Assembly (NCBI RefSeq): GCF_947493735.1
Contig: NZ_CANLSL010000003.1
Span: forward strand, 1-64,000
Direction: 5' to 3'
DNA from: an uncultured Acinetobacter sp.
GTDB taxonomy: Bacteria; Pseudomonadota; Gammaproteobacteria; Pseudomonadales; Moraxellaceae
Length of the DNA stretch: 64,000 nt
This document shows positions 46,108 to 56,017 of this stretch, piece by piece; the stretch's first letter is position 1; each line of letters starts with the position of its first letter. Below the pieces are notes generated by a model, which did no database searches, had not been told where the DNA came from, and was given only the letters and a program-made list of their open reading frames with translations. A program made the translations under genes and the position numbers.

Positions 46108-46861
46108 GTGCTTTGGCTTCATCCCAAAGTTGATCAAGCTGTACCAAATCACATTGCTCTGGTGTCAGATCTTTCTGTGCTAAAGCTTGCTCAATATAGG
46201 CAAAGCGATTGCGAAATTTGGCAATCGTACCATGCAAAGCCTGATCACAGTTTTGATCCAGCTTTCGACCAACATTAATCATGGCAAAAAGACAATCGCC
46301 CAATTCTTCTTGTATGTGTTGAATGTCGTTTGCTTTCATGGCTTCACGAAGTTCTTGTAGTTCTTCATTGAGCTTTATCCAAGCACCGTCAACATCTGCC
46401 CAATCGAAGTTTAATGTTGCCGCATACTGTTGAATCTTCTGCGCTTGATCAATACTTGCGCCTACTTTTACTTTATCTAATCGACTGATAGGCTTCTGTT
46501 GCTGTTGTTTTTCGAGTGCTTTGATCTGTTGCCAAAGCTGATTGACACCCGCTTCATCTAAATGTTGAAAATTCGGATCAAAGACATGCGGATGACGGCG
46601 AATCAACTTTTCTTTCAATGTATCAACAACATCCTGAAAATCAAATGCACCCTGCTCACTATACAGTTGCGATTGAAAAACTACTTGTAACAGTAAATCA
46701 CCAAGCTCTTCTTTGACATGTGCCACATCGCCAGAGCGAACTGCTGCATCGACCTCATAGGCTTCTTCAATGGCATATTTCGTCAGACTTTCAGGCGTTT
46801 GTTTCTGATCCCACGGACATTCTCGTCTGAGTGTTTGCATCAAATCTAATAAATCTTGCAT
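46094..46861 (-). CDS. mazG: Nucleoside triphosphate pyrophosphohydrolase MazG
   Basis: Hydrolyses NTPs to NMP and pyrophosphate, removing damaged or signalling nucleotides. 255 aa with two MazG domains: ECPWDQKQTPESL and KEELGDLLLQVVFQSQ in the first, NFDWADVDGAW and QEELGDCLFAMINVGRK in the second, with the EExxD-type metal residues present in both. Overlaps the ComEA-like gene. Confidence 0.95.
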   Translation of the reverse strand: MQDLLDLMQTLRRECPWDQKQTPESLTKYAIEEAYEVDAAVRSGDVAHVKEELGDLLLQVVFQSQLYSEQGAFDFQDVVDTLKEKLIRRHPHVFDPNFQHLDEAGVNQLWQQIKALEKQQQQKPISRLDKVKVGASIDQAQKIQQYAATLNFDWADVDGAWIKLNEELQELREAMKANDIQHIQEELGDCLFAMINVGRKLDQNCDQALHGTIAKFRNRFAYIEQALAQKDLTPEQCDLVQLDQLWDEAKAHERQ

Positions 46862-46888
46862 TAAAACCTCATTAAATTTCGTCTTCTA

Positions 46889-47557
46889 CTAGTCATATCG
46901 CTGTGCCAAGCATACGGTATGCCCTGCACAGTCAGGATCATCAACAACCATCTCTAAAACGTGAAAACCATGTTGTGCAAGCAGTTCACGATATTCCTTA
47001 GGGGAAAGACTGGCATGGTATAAAGCTTCGCCAAACATCTCACCAATTGCTTCACCATCACTTGGACCTGATGTAAACATCAACAACGTGCCGATTTTGG
47101 AAAATCGCTGAAACTGGGTAAACATCTGCCATTGATCATCCGCAGTCAGATGAAAAAAACTATCCCATGCCAAGATACCATCGAAAATAGAATTCGTGTT
47201 GTGACTAACATTTTCATTGAGCCTAGCATTTTCATTAAGCTGAACATTTCTCATATCGCCATGAATCCAGCGATGATTCGGATAATTCTCTATCGGAAAA
47301 TTTTGCTGTGCCATTTCAAGCATCACTTCGGAACTATCCACACCAGTGATTTCACAACCTTTCTCGCTTAAATAACGTGCAATCGGTACGCCTGAACCAC
47401 AGCCTAAATCCAATACTTTTGCATTATTCGACAATTTTTCACAAAAACGATCTAGCCAAGATTGTTCATACAAATATTCGCCTCGTAGCTCAGTCCATTG
47501 CCGTCCGTATTTGCGGTAAATGTCGATGATATTTTTAGCAAGATGTTGATCGCTCAT
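46889..47557 (-). CDS. Class I SAM-dependent methyltransferase
   Basis: 222 aa. SAM-binding motif I is VLDLGCGSGVPIARYL, followed by ITGVDSSEVMLEMAQ and the GDMRNVQL/DGILAWDSFFHL motifs. The substrate cannot be deduced. A repeated NENA/LNEN stretch (QLNENARLNENVSHN) forms a small insert in one loop. Separated from mazG by 27 bp on the same strand, so perhaps cotranscribed. Confidence 0.88.
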   Translation of the reverse strand: MSDQHLAKNIIDIYRKYGRQWTELRGEYLYEQSWLDRFCEKLSNNAKVLDLGCGSGVPIARYLSEKGCEITGVDSSEVMLEMAQQNFPIENYPNHRWIHGDMRNVQLNENARLNENVSHNTNSIFDGILAWDSFFHLTADDQWQMFTQFQRFSKIGTLLMFTSGPSDGEAIGEMFGEALYHASLSPKEYRELLAQHGFHVLEMVVDDPDCAGHTVCLAQRYD

Positions 47558-47760
47558 ACCATTTAATTGCTTGTATCTCTATTGGTTTATTTCATTATTT
47601 AAGTCGATGATTATCACTTGTCCTGACACGGTCAGATTCAGAGAATATTTTCACCAATATACTCCGACCTTTGGCGCAGTTCACCCATTTTTTCACCACA
47701 AGGCAGTGAATTTCTCGTATAATTTCCCCCGCTAGCTACCTGCCCGCAAAAGAGATTTAT

Positions 47761-49284
47761 ATGACGACCATTATCAAACAAGATGACTTGATCACTTCGG
47801 TCAAGGACGCCCTGCAATTTATTTCTTACTATCATCCCCAAGATTTTATCCAAGCCATGAGCCGTGCTTACGACCATGAACAAAACCAAGCGGCAAAAGA
47901 TGCGATTGCGCAAATCTTGATTAATTCTCGGATGTGCGCAGAAGGTCATCGCCCAATCTGTCAGGATACTGGTATTGTTAATGTCTTTTTAGAAGTCGGT
48001 TTGGATGTCAAATTTGACTTGACTATGAGTCTAGACGATGCGGTGAATGAAGGCGTTCGTCAAGGCTATTTAGAAAATACCAACGTACTTCGTGCCTCTG
48101 TACTGGCTGATCCTGCATTCGGTCGTAAAAACACTAAAGACAATACACCTGCGGTGATTCACTACAAACTCGTCCCAGGCAATACCGTTGATATTACTGT
48201 GGCTGCCAAAGGTGGCGGTTCAGAAAATAAATCAAAACTGGCGATGCTCAATCCATCTGACTCAATCGTCGATTGGGTATTGAAAACTGTGCCAACCATG
48301 GGTGCAGGCTGGTGTCCACCGGGTATGCTTGGTATCGGTATCGGTGGTACAGCAGAAAAAGCCATGATGCTCGCTAAAGAGTCATTGATGGAAGAAATCA
48401 ACATGGACGAGCTACTGCGCCGTGGCCCTCAGAACAACATTGAAGAACTTCGTATTGAAATTTTTGAAAAAGTTAATGCGCTAGGCATTGGTGCACAAGG
48501 TCTAGGTGGATTGACCACTGTACTTGACATTAAAATCAAAGATTATCCATGTCATGCTGCTGGCAAACCAGTCGGCATGATTCCAAACTGTGCAGCGACT
48601 CGTCACGCACATTTCACCTTGGACGGTTCAGGTCCTGCACATATCCAAGCGCCAAAACTTGAAGATTATCCTGAAGTGACTTGGGATACGTCAACCTCGA
48701 AACGTGTCAACTTGGATACCATTACCCAAGAAGAAATGAATGCGTGGCAACCGGGTGATACCTTATTGCTCAATGGAACAATTTATACAGGTCGTGATGC
48801 GGCCCATAAACGCATGGTCGATATGCTCAACAAAGGCGAAGAACTCCCTGTTGACCTGAAAGGTAAATTTATCTACTACGTTGGTCCTGTTGATCCAGTC
48901 GGTGATGAAGTGGTCGGCCCTGCAGGTCCTACGACTGCGACTCGTATGGATAAATTTACTCGTCAAGTGCTTGAAGCAACTGGTTTGTTCGGCATGATTG
49001 GTAAAGCAGATCGTGGTCCGACTGCGGTTGAAGCGATTAAAGATAATCAAGCGACTTACCTGATGGCAGTTGGTGGTGCAGCATATCTCGTATCCAAAGC
49101 AATTCGTGAAGCGGAAGTGGTTGCCTTTGCTGATCTTGGCATGGAAGCCATCTATAAGTTTGTGGTGGAAGATATGCCTGTATCAGTTGCGGTTGATGTC
49201 AACGGGACATCAGTACACGCTACAGCACCGAAAATTTGGCAAGCGAAAATTGGTAAAATCCCAGTGGTGGATGCAGCGAACTAA
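47761..49284 (+). CDS. fumA: Class I (iron-sulphur) fumarate hydratase
   Basis: 507-aa [4Fe-4S] fumarase that interconverts fumarate and malate; oxygen-sensitive. The three cluster cysteines lie in RPICQDTG (Cys67), AGWCPPGM and PNCAATRHAHF. Other marks: AKGGGSENKSKLAML and GPAGPTTATRMD. Second fumarase in the window besides fumC. Divergent from the methyltransferase gene, with its own terminator. Confidence 0.95.
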   Translation: MTTIIKQDDLITSVKDALQFISYYHPQDFIQAMSRAYDHEQNQAAKDAIAQILINSRMCAEGHRPICQDTGIVNVFLEVGLDVKFDLTMSLDDAVNEGVRQGYLENTNVLRASVLADPAFGRKNTKDNTPAVIHYKLVPGNTVDITVAAKGGGSENKSKLAMLNPSDSIVDWVLKTVPTMGAGWCPPGMLGIGIGGTAEKAMMLAKESLMEEINMDELLRRGPQNNIEELRIEIFEKVNALGIGAQGLGGLTTVLDIKIKDYPCHAAGKPVGMIPNCAATRHAHFTLDGSGPAHIQAPKLEDYPEVTWDTSTSKRVNLDTITQEEMNAWQPGDTLLLNGTIYTGRDAAHKRMVDMLNKGEELPVDLKGKFIYYVGPVDPVGDEVVGPAGPTTATRMDKFTRQVLEATGLFGMIGKADRGPTAVEAIKDNQATYLMAVGGAAYLVSKAIREAEVVAFADLGMEAIYKFVVEDMPVSVAVDVNGTSVHATAPKIWQAKIGKIPVVDAAN

Positions 49285-49310
49285 TTAGCTCAAGCCATTT
49301 GGAACATCAT

Positions 49311-49336
49311 AAAGCACGACTTCGGTTGTGCTTGTT
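49311..49336 (+). terminator. Terminator of fumA
   Basis: AAGCACGAC (49312-49320) pairs with GGTTGTGCTT (49324-49333, one G-T pair) around a TTCG-type loop, followed by a T-rich stretch. 27 bp past the fumA stop. Confidence 0.7.
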
Positions 49337-49544
49337 TATTCTCCTTAGATGCTCAAATGACAACAAGTCCAAAGTGTTACGCTACGAGCTCGAAAAAAAA
49401 CAGTATAAAATGAGCTTAACGGATGAAATCACCGCTTATCAGCTTATTTACGTCACATCTCTAGAAAATAATTGTACTTTGATCACATTATGCTATGTTG
49501 GAATTCATAACAATTGCTGTTGAATCTCGAAGAAGGAACAGGTC

Positions 49545-50072
49545 ATGCTGAGAATTAAGCCTCTAAATTTTGTCTTATTACTCACCAGTGTATTCATTGC
49601 ACCTATGGCAATTGCCGCTCCTGCAAAAGCAAGCTCTGTAGAACATCTACTACAGCTTTCAGAAGTGGATGTTGTCATTCAAAGCACTTTGGCTGAATTA
49701 CAGCCTCATTTTGAAGCAGAATCTGAGAGTATTATTTTGAGAATGACAGGGAGTGATCAGCTTGATGCACAGCAACTCATTGCATCACAAGAGATCGCTC
49801 AATTGCTATTTGATACCACGAAGCAGATCATGACTCAACCTCAAGTGAAGCTCAAAATCAAAGACATTATGCAAACCGTCTATACTGAGGAAGAAGTGCA
49901 GGCCTATATCAAGTTCTTGAGTACGCCTGAAGGCCAATCTATCAATCGAAAAGAAACAGAAATCGTCAATCAAATGCAAAACTACTTTCAGAGCCTCGCA
50001 GAAAATAGCTTCCATACAGCGAACTTTGAACAGAAGCTTGAAGGTGTCGTGACACGGTTAATGCAACCATAA
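49545..50072 (+). CDS. DUF2059-domain secreted protein
   Basis: 175 aa. Signal peptide (LNFVLLLTSVFIAPMAIAAPA) and then an all-helical DUF2059 domain, with the diagnostic YTEEEVQAYIKFLSTPEGQS and a C-terminal pair of helices. Periplasmic by prediction, function unknown. GAAGGAAC about six bases before the ATG supports the start. Convergent with the lipoprotein gene at 50172. Confidence 0.85.
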   Translation: MLRIKPLNFVLLLTSVFIAPMAIAAPAKASSVEHLLQLSEVDVVIQSTLAELQPHFEAESESIILRMTGSDQLDAQQLIASQEIAQLLFDTTKQIMTQPQVKLKIKDIMQTVYTEEEVQAYIKFLSTPEGQSINRKETEIVNQMQNYFQSLAENSFHTANFEQKLEGVVTRLMQP

Positions 50073-50117
50073 GCCATATCACCCATAAGCTAGACCACTC
50101 TAATCATCACATTGACG

Positions 50118-50143
50118 AAAAAAGACGCCTCGGCGTCTTTTTT
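50118..50143. terminator. Bidirectional terminator
   Basis: AAAAAAGACGC and GCGTCTTTTTT form a perfect stem around CTCG, with A/T tracts on both sides, so it can serve both the plus-strand DUF2059 gene and the minus-strand lipoprotein gene. Confidence 0.9.
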
Positions 50144-50171
50144 ATCTTCTATAACTTTTAGACTCTAGAGC

Positions 50172-50957
50172 TTACCAAGTCAGCGGATTCCATATCTTAA
50201 ATGGCTTACGCAATACGAGGCGTTCTTTGTCAAAGAGCTCATCCTCATCCACTTTTTGATATTGACCTTGATGAATATTGCCCGCTAACGCTACAGGCTC
50301 AATATCATCATATTTGACAAAACTAATTCCTGGGGATTTCAGCTGTGTTTCCATGATTTCACGCAAACCAAGTTGCTCTGACATCAGATAAAATGGTTTT
50401 TTATAGCTACCACCAGTACGGAAACCTTGCTCTTCATATTTAATATAATAGGTCTGCCCTGCCTCTACATCAAAGTCGAGCAGCTTCGGTTTTTGAAAAT
50501 GCATATTCATTAGCGGATGGCTTGAACTGAGGCGATAGCTTCCTGCAGGGAGTTCAACCCAATAATAGTGGTTATTAATCAAGCTTGGAATACGTTTTCC
50601 ATTTAAGAAAAAGTTTGGCGCTGCAATTTCTTGTCTATTCCACTGCGTATATGGTCGATACAAATAGACCATTGCTGCTTCAGGATGGCGAATATTGACA
50701 GGCTGAAAGCTTTGACCCGGCGCCTGATTGACCCACGCACCCAATGAAAATCCACCAACATGGTATTGCTCAAGCAAACCTGGCTCTTTACTCAAATCCA
50801 CATCGGGTAAAGTTGAATTATTTGGGGCTTTGTCAGTGGTTACTTCTTCCTTATGGTCTTTATGCCACAACTTATTCCACAGCGACGAATGCTCTTTCCC
50901 CGTTGATGCACATCCCACCAACGTGGAGGCACTGATGACAATCCATAGATAACGCAT
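50172..50957 (-). CDS. Lipoprotein with DUF2846-like domain
   Basis: 261 aa. Lipobox LVGC at residues 13-16 marks an outer- or inner-membrane lipoprotein. After a polar linker, a region of about 100 residues (AMVYLYRPY, FFLNGKRIPSLINNHYYWVELPAG, AGQTYYIKYE) matches the DUF2846 layout of beta-sandwich proteins of unknown role. The tail is acidic then hydrophobic (WNPLTW). Monocistronic. Confidence 0.82.
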   Translation of the reverse strand: MRYLWIVISASTLVGCASTGKEHSSLWNKLWHKDHKEEVTTDKAPNNSTLPDVDLSKEPGLLEQYHVGGFSLGAWVNQAPGQSFQPVNIRHPEAAMVYLYRPYTQWNRQEIAAPNFFLNGKRIPSLINNHYYWVELPAGSYRLSSSHPLMNMHFQKPKLLDFDVEAGQTYYIKYEEQGFRTGGSYKKPFYLMSEQLGLREIMETQLKSPGISFVKYDDIEPVALAGNIHQGQYQKVDEDELFDKERLVLRKPFKIWNPLTW

Positions 50958-51075
50958 GACTTCCCTCTAGCGTGCTTTTCTTTTTTTAATCTTAAATGGC
51001 TTTTTTAAATTTGCCACGACACCAACATCAATGTGGTTGTTGCAAGCTTAACATTTCGAGTCTATTTTGCAAATA

Positions 51076-51104
51076 AAAAACGCATGAATGGATCATGCGT
51101 TTTT
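51076..51104 (-). terminator. Terminator of clpP-clpX
   Basis: AAAACGCATGA (51077-51087) and TCATGCGTTTT (51093-51103) form a perfect 11-bp stem with loop ATGGA; the minus-strand transcript then continues in T6. 27 bp after the clpX stop. Confidence 0.9.
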
Positions 51105-51130
51105 CAAACTTCAATTTAAATCGTAGAGCA

Positions 51131-52450
51131 TTAAGCTGATCGCTGATCGTTAACTACTTTTAAATCAACTGCCTTATCCACTTCGCTCTGCGCTGCTTTT
51201 GGAAGACGCTGTTTATTCAGAACAGGCTTCGCATTGTCACGAATCACCTCTTCGGTCACCGTGACTGTACCAATGTCTTTGCTACTTGGTAGATCGTACA
51301 TGGTATCAAGCAAAACATTTTCTAGGATCGAACGCAGACCACGTGCACCTGTTTTACGCTCTAATGCTTTCTTCGCAACAGCACGTAATGCTTGATCTTC
51401 AAACACCAAATCAACATCTTCCATCTCGAATAAATATTGATACTGACGGGTGAGTGCATTTTTTGGTTCTGTGAGAATTTGCATGAGTGCAGCTTCATCA
51501 AGCTCTTCCAAAGTCGCAATGACAGGCAAACGACCAATAAACTCTGGAATCAAACCAAACTTGATCAAATCCTCTGGTTCAACTTCACGGAATAATTCGC
51601 CAAGCTTTTTCACTTCGTCCTTTTTCTTCACTTCTGCCGTGAAGCCAATACCACCTTTTTCATGGCGTTGTTGAACGATCTTATCTAAGCCAGCGAATGC
51701 ACCACCACAGATAAACAAGATATTCGACGTATCGACTTGGATAAACTCTTGCTGTGGATGCTTACGCCCACCTTGAGGTGGAATCGAAGCCACTGTACCT
51801 TCGATCATTTTTAACAAAGCTTGCTGTACGCCCTCACCCGATACATCACGAGTAATGGATGGATTTTCAGACTTACGGGTAATCTTGTCGATTTCATCAA
51901 TGTAGATAATGCCTTTTTGTGCTTTATCGACATCATAATCCGCTTTTTGCAGTAACTTTTGCACGATGTTTTCAACATCTTCACCGACATAGCCTGCTTC
52001 GGTCAATGTCGTCGCATCTGCCATCGCAAATGGAACGTCCAATAAGCGAGCAAGCGTTTGCGCAAGCAAAGTCTTACCTGAACCTGTAGGACCAATCAAC
52101 AAGATATTACTTTTTGACAACTCAATATCAGGTTTCGCCCCTGCTTGTTGCGTAATCTTCAAGCGCTTGTAATGGTTATATACTGCGACGGACAGTGTCT
52201 TTTTCGCCCAGTCTTGACCAATCACGTATTGATCCAAAGCCTCACGAATCTCTTGAGGTTTTGGCAATGGACGTGAAGCCCAATCACCTGACTCAACTTG
52301 TTGACTGGTTTGCACCAAATCAAGACAGACATCGACACATTCATTACAGATATAAGCATCTTCGCCTGCAATTAACTTGCCGACTTCTGATTGCGCTTTA
52401 CCGCAAAATGAACAGCTTTTTTGTCCTTTCGTTGTTTCGGACATAGACAC
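51131..52450 (-). CDS. clpX: ClpXP protease ATPase subunit ClpX
   Basis: AAA+ unfoldase that feeds substrates into ClpP. 439 aa. N-terminal zinc finger [14 protein letters not shown]...CNECVDVC; Walker A GPTGSGKT; Walker [11 protein letters not shown]; the IGF-type loop that docks into ClpP corresponds to [13 protein letters not shown]. Met3 may be the start. 21 bp downstream of clpP, cotranscribed. Confidence 0.97.
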   Translation of the reverse strand: MSMSETTKGQKSCSFCGKAQSEVGKLIAGEDAYICNECVDVCLDLVQTSQQVESGDWASRPLPKPQEIREALDQYVIGQDWAKKTLSVAVYNHYKRLKITQQAGAKPDIELSKSNILLIGPTGSGKTLLAQTLARLLDVPFAMADATTLTEAGYVGEDVENIVQKLLQKADYDVDKAQKGIIYIDEIDKITRKSENPSITRDVSGEGVQQALLKMIEGTVASIPPQGGRKHPQQEFIQVDTSNILFICGGAFAGLDKIVQQRHEKGGIGFTAEVKKKDEVKKLGELFREVEPEDLIKFGLIPEFIGRLPVIATLEELDEAALMQILTEPKNALTRQYQYLFEMEDVDLVFEDQALRAVAKKALERKTGARGLRSILENVLLDTMYDLPSSKDIGTVTVTEEVIRDNAKPVLNKQRLPKAAQSEVDKAVDLKVVNDQRSA

Positions 52451-52471
52451 TCCAAATTCGTTCGATCAGGG

Positions 52472-53077
52472 TTATGGACGCTTGCTAAGCACTTGGTCAA
52501 CAAGTCCATAGTCTTTTGCAGATTGTGCAGTCATGAAGTTGTCACGATCTGTATCACGTGCCACAGTTTCATAGTCTTGACCACTGTGTTCTGCCATCAA
52601 GCGATTTAAACGCTCTTTAATATATAAAATTTCTCGTGCATGAATTTCGATATCAGATGCCTGACCACGAAAGCCACCCAACGGTTGGTGAATCATTACT
52701 CGAGCATTCTCAAGGCAATAACGCTTACCCTTTGCACCCGCATTCAATAAGAATGCACCCATAGATGCCGCTTGCCCCATGCAATAGGTCACCACATCTG
52801 GTTTGATAAATTGCATGGTATCATAGATCGCCATACCAGCTGTGACTGAGCCCCCTGGCGAGTTGATATAGAGATGAATGTCTTTATCAGGATTTTCCGC
52901 TTCTAAAAACAACATTTGTGCCACGATTAGATTCGCCATATTGTCCTCAACTTCACCAGTGAGGAAAATCACACGCTCTCTTAATAGACGAGAAAAAATA
53001 TCGAATGAACGTTCTCCACGTGAAGATTGTTCAACTACCATTGGAACGAGCGCATTATCAACACTTGGGACATACAT
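52472..53077 (-). CDS. clpP: ClpXP protease proteolytic subunit ClpP
   Basis: Serine protease ring of ClpXP/ClpAP. 201 aa. Catalytic triad Ser105 ([10 protein letters not shown]), His130 ([10 protein letters not shown]) and Asp179 (DRDNFMTA). The N-terminal [17 protein letters not shown] is the usual processed head. No tig (trigger factor) gene is directly upstream; a 350-bp gap follows instead. Confidence 0.97.
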   Translation of the reverse strand: MYVPSVDNALVPMVVEQSSRGERSFDIFSRLLRERVIFLTGEVEDNMANLIVAQMLFLEAENPDKDIHLYINSPGGSVTAGMAIYDTMQFIKPDVVTYCMGQAASMGAFLLNAGAKGKRYCLENARVMIHQPLGGFRGQASDIEIHAREILYIKERLNRLMAEHSGQDYETVARDTDRDNFMTAQSAKDYGLVDQVLSKRP

Positions 53078-53427
53078 GAGAATATTATTTCCTTTAATCT
53101 TTATGTAGCGATGAATGCTGTATATGCGTCTAGAACTGCAAAATTCAAGTCATTCATGTTGTTTGAATCTTGCAATATAACTTTGAATACAGACTTCATC
53201 AAGCACTGCCCTTTATTTCCGTGCAAAAATAATGCAGGGCTTACATTTTGATATACTTTTTCAATGTCAATTTCTGATTCCTATTTTTATCTTAGCTGTT
53301 GAATGATGTAACAAATAGCATCTTATCTAGTCCTAAAACAAAAAGAGCACCGAAGTGCTCTTTTCCGATAAGTCAAATCGACCTAGATTCGACTGATCAC
53401 GATTTGATCTAATATTAATAGCCAGTA
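53078..53427. other. Intergenic region upstream of clpP
   Basis: 350 bp without a convincing gene. It should carry the clpP promoter in its clpP-proximal half and contains a terminator (53341-53364) for the DUF475 gene. No heat-shock sigma-32 or other promoter could be assigned with confidence. Confidence 0.4.
53339..53364 (-). terminator. Terminator of DUF475 gene
   Basis: AAAAGAGCAC (53341-53350) and GTGCTCTTTT (53355-53364) form a perfect 10-bp stem with loop CGAA; the minus-strand transcript ends in T-rich sequence. 64 bp after the stop at 53428. Confidence 0.85.
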
Positions 53428-54507
53428 TTAGCTACTGAGCTTGGCTTGCTCACGCTTTCTATACGCAATAGATGAGAAGACCGCCCAAACAATAAAGATG
53501 ATCCCGATCAAGCCTGTCACCAACTCAGGCACATGCACACCTGTACCACTTGCGAGCATAATCACTGCCAATGCACCGATCGCATAATGCGCACCATGCT
53601 CAAGATAGATATAAGCATCAAGCGTGCCTTTATCGACAAGATAGATGGTCATCGAACGGACAAACATCGCACCGATCGCCAGACCAAGCATGATAATCAC
53701 CACATCATTAGTGATCGCAAAAGCGCCAATCACACCATCAAAACTAAACGACGCATCAAGCACTTCGAGATAGATAAATCCACCCAAACCACCTTTCATG
53801 ATTGCCTTGCCAACTTCAGCGTTGCCATTGCCTTCTTCACCTTTCTCAGGACTTCCTTCAAGCAGATGACCAATGACTTGTACGCCAACATAGACCACAA
53901 TGCCCCAAATCCCTGCCATAATCACGACCAGTTTTTGTGTTTCAGGCACTTGCCCAGCCAAGATGATCAAAGCGATTAAGGAAATAAACACCGATACCGC
54001 AGGAATGCTACCGAAGTGAGCGGACTTACGTTCAAGCCAATGGAACCAATGTGTATCTTTCTCATCGTCAAACATGAAATTTAAAAATACGAGAAGTAAA
54101 AACATGCCACCAAACGCAGCAATCTCAGCATGATGCGCCATCAGCTTTGCAGAATATTGATCAGGGTCATTTAGGGCTAAACGTGCCACTTCCATCATAC
54201 TCATGTCCGCAGTAACGCCAACAATGAGTAGCGGGAAAACTAGTCGCATACCGAACACAGCAACCAAAATACCAACGGTTAGGAATAGCATTTTCCAAAA
54301 TGGATCCCACCCTTTGAGCACAGAGGCATTGACCACCGCATTATCAAAAGAAAGAGAAACTTCCATCACGGCAAGAATCGCTGTGATCGCCAACGCCTTG
54401 AGCATGGTTTGTACACCTGCTTCCGCACCGTGGGTATAGCCCCAATAGGCTGAAATCGCTAAGCAGATGATGGTAAAAATAATTGAAAAACGAAAATGTT
54501 TAAGCAT
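53428..54507 (-). CDS. DUF475/TerC-like integral membrane protein
   Basis: 359 aa with about nine membrane helices. The DUF475 family is related to TerC: LAVMEVSLSFDNAVVNASVLK and EVLDASFSFDGVIGAFAITND each carry the Asp/Asn-rich motif of metal-ion exporters in the wider LysE/TerC superfamily, repeated in the two halves. A cytoplasmic loop EGSPEKGEEGNGNAEVGK separates them. Likely ion transport, but no substrate can be named. Confidence 0.85.
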   Translation of the reverse strand: MLKHFRFSIIFTIICLAISAYWGYTHGAEAGVQTMLKALAITAILAVMEVSLSFDNAVVNASVLKGWDPFWKMLFLTVGILVAVFGMRLVFPLLIVGVTADMSMMEVARLALNDPDQYSAKLMAHHAEIAAFGGMFLLLVFLNFMFDDEKDTHWFHWLERKSAHFGSIPAVSVFISLIALIILAGQVPETQKLVVIMAGIWGIVVYVGVQVIGHLLEGSPEKGEEGNGNAEVGKAIMKGGLGGFIYLEVLDASFSFDGVIGAFAITNDVVIIMLGLAIGAMFVRSMTIYLVDKGTLDAYIYLEHGAHYAIGALAVIMLASGTGVHVPELVTGLIGIIFIVWAVFSSIAYRKREQAKLSS

Positions 54508-54610
54508 ATTGTTTGCCTACAAACAATTCTAAGAAAATTGCCTGCATCATACACTACTACTACTTTTTTTAAATCTACTGACTCAAACTTCGTCTATAAA
54601 ATTTTGCAAT

Positions 54611-55081
54611 TTAAATTCGTTGCAACAAGCCTGTCGCATTTAGCACATCATATTTTTTAATGACGAAACTGGAATGGAGCGCCGCCACATTGTCAATCTT
54701 ACCCAATCGCTTGAGTAACACATCACTATAATTATCCATATCTCGGGCGACCACTTCAAGCAAGAAATCTGCCGACTGACCTGTGATCAAAAACGCATTA
54801 GTCACTTCAGGAATGTCTTCAACTGCCGCCAAAAACCGCTCAAAAGTTTCACTATCATGACGGCTTAACGACACTTGCAAGATCGCATGTAGACTAAAGC
54901 CAAGTTTTTGATAATTAATTTCACGTTTGATCTTGCCAATGATCTGACGATCCATCAAATTTTTGATACGACGATGTACCGAGCTCACCGATAGATGAAT
55001 ACGTTCTGACAATTCATTCAGATTCATATCCTCATGACTCAATATTTCGATGATTTGCTTATCGTATTGGTCGAGTTCCAT
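54611..55081 (-). CDS. Lrp/AsnC-family transcriptional regulator
   Basis: 156 aa. N-terminal helix-turn-helix (NLNELSERIHLSVSSVHRRIKNL) and a C-terminal RAM ligand domain (VTNAFLITGQSADFLLEVVARDMDNY). Such proteins often respond to an amino acid and control a divergent neighbour, but only a gene-free stretch lies upstream here, so the target is unclear. It may have lost its partner to rearrangement. Confidence 0.9.
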   Translation of the reverse strand: MELDQYDKQIIEILSHEDMNLNELSERIHLSVSSVHRRIKNLMDRQIIGKIKREINYQKLGFSLHAILQVSLSRHDSETFERFLAAVEDIPEVTNAFLITGQSADFLLEVVARDMDNYSDVLLKRLGKIDNVAALHSSFVIKKYDVLNATGLLQRI

Positions 55082-55348
55082 GATGGCTCCGTATATGGGA
55101 AAAGTGAATTTTAAAAAAATGCTTTGCGATGACGAATATTAATATGAAAAAGACATCATTGCTTTGTCGTTATTGATGATTTGGAAGACTAGGGTTTGAT
55201 CACCCTACTAAAATTTTAAATTTTTTGGGATTTTAGAGGGAGTCTAAAGTATAGACTTTATCTTCTGATGCAAATGCACTGGTCTGTGACTGATCAATTT
55301 ACTTGTGGCAAATCGCTTGCTCAGTTGCGTCGTGACTTTTTGGGTCAT

Positions 55349-55379
55349 TGCACCGAATAGATTGTGCTATTTTGGTGCG
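55349..55379 (+). promoter_or_regulatory. Candidate NtrC-type binding sites
   Basis: TGCACC (55349-55354) is a perfect NtrC half-site; TGTGCT-N5-GGTGCG (55363-55379) has the 6-5-6 layout of the NtrC consensus TGCACC-N5-GGTGCA, with a good right half and a weak left half. About 300 bp upstream of the sigma-54-type promoter, within enhancer range. Function is inferred. Confidence 0.4.
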
Positions 55380-55651
55380 ACGCATTCCCTCCACACCCTG
55401 AAAGCTAATGTATCAATAACTGATTTAAATTATTTCTCAATTTTTTAAACTTTACCAGTGTTTTTGGGAATTTATTTAAATTTAAATACAATTGTTTAAA
55501 AATTTTTCCATATTTATGTTAATTTATCATTTTTTTATCTGATTTGAGCAGAATTTCTTGTTAAATTTACCATTCATATTGAGCTTAAATAACGTTAAAA
55601 AGTTATTCACGATACCGTTCTAAAATTTTACAAGAGATAAAGTCCATTTAC

Positions 55652-55665
55652 GGCATGTCTTTTGC
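55652..55665 (+). promoter_or_regulatory. Sigma-54 (RpoN)-type promoter
   Basis: GGCATGTCTTTTGC has the invariant GG at -24 and GC at -12 with exactly ten bases between, and TTGC in the -12 element matches the consensus. Transcription would start near 55677, reading towards nasT. In relatives, nitrate-assimilation operons are often NtrC/sigma-54 dependent, so this fits nasT-nasS. However, a 266-bp inserted element now lies between it and nasT. Confidence 0.6.
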
Positions 55666-55715
55666 TTATAATAAAGATATATCCACACTATATTTGCTAC
55701 AGATTTTAATACTTA

Positions 55716-55981
55716 GGGTCTGTTGACATTTCACAGATGCTTGCGACTGCGGATGTTTTTTAGGCGATACTAGGCAGTAATGAGGAGATTTAGTCATTCT
55801 AAATGACTCATTGCTAACGACGTAGCGTCAAAAAACATCCTAGTCCTGAAAGGTTATCGCTAAAACAGCCATAAACTTCGTTATGAAACTTGGCAAGGGA
55901 GTAACCATTCCCTTCGTTTCATGCCTCGTTTCTGTAGTTTTAGCTGATAACGCAAAGCATGGATGAAACGTCAACAGACCC
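55716..55981. mobile_element. MITE-like element, 266 bp, upstream of nasT
   Basis: Near-perfect terminal inverted repeats: GGGTCTGTTGACATTTCA at the left and TGAAACGTCAACAGACCC at the right, differing at one base. A TA dinucleotide lies at each side (55714-55715 and 55982-55983), as with TA-targeting transposons. No coding frame. Inside are two further palindromic arms, GGATGTTTTT/AAAAACATCC (55751-55840) and GTTATCGCTAAAAC/GTTTTAGCTGATAAC (55853-55951) with AAGGGA/TCCCTT inside it, so the element folds into a Y shape. The parent transposon is unknown. It ends 36 bp before the nasT start. Confidence 0.85.
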
Positions 55982-56017
55982 TAATCAACTCAATTCAATT
56001 AGCCAACTTATTTTGTC

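Larger units (their letters stand above)
55082..55712. other. AT-rich gene-free stretch between Lrp gene and MITE
   Basis: 631 bp, rich in TTT/AAA tracts (especially 55440-55600), with no coding frame. It carries a candidate sigma-54 promoter at its right end and two NtrC-like sites near 55350-55380. It may contain the former nitrate regulatory region on the right and the Lrp-gene promoter on the left. Confidence 0.5.

Noticed and set aside
47638..47949. 103-codon minus-strand frame over the fumA start
   Set aside because: Antisense shadow of the strongly supported fumA 5' end.
49299..49523. 74-codon plus-strand frame after fumA
   Set aside because: Contains the fumA terminator hairpin and has no ribosome binding site or recognisable protein sequence.
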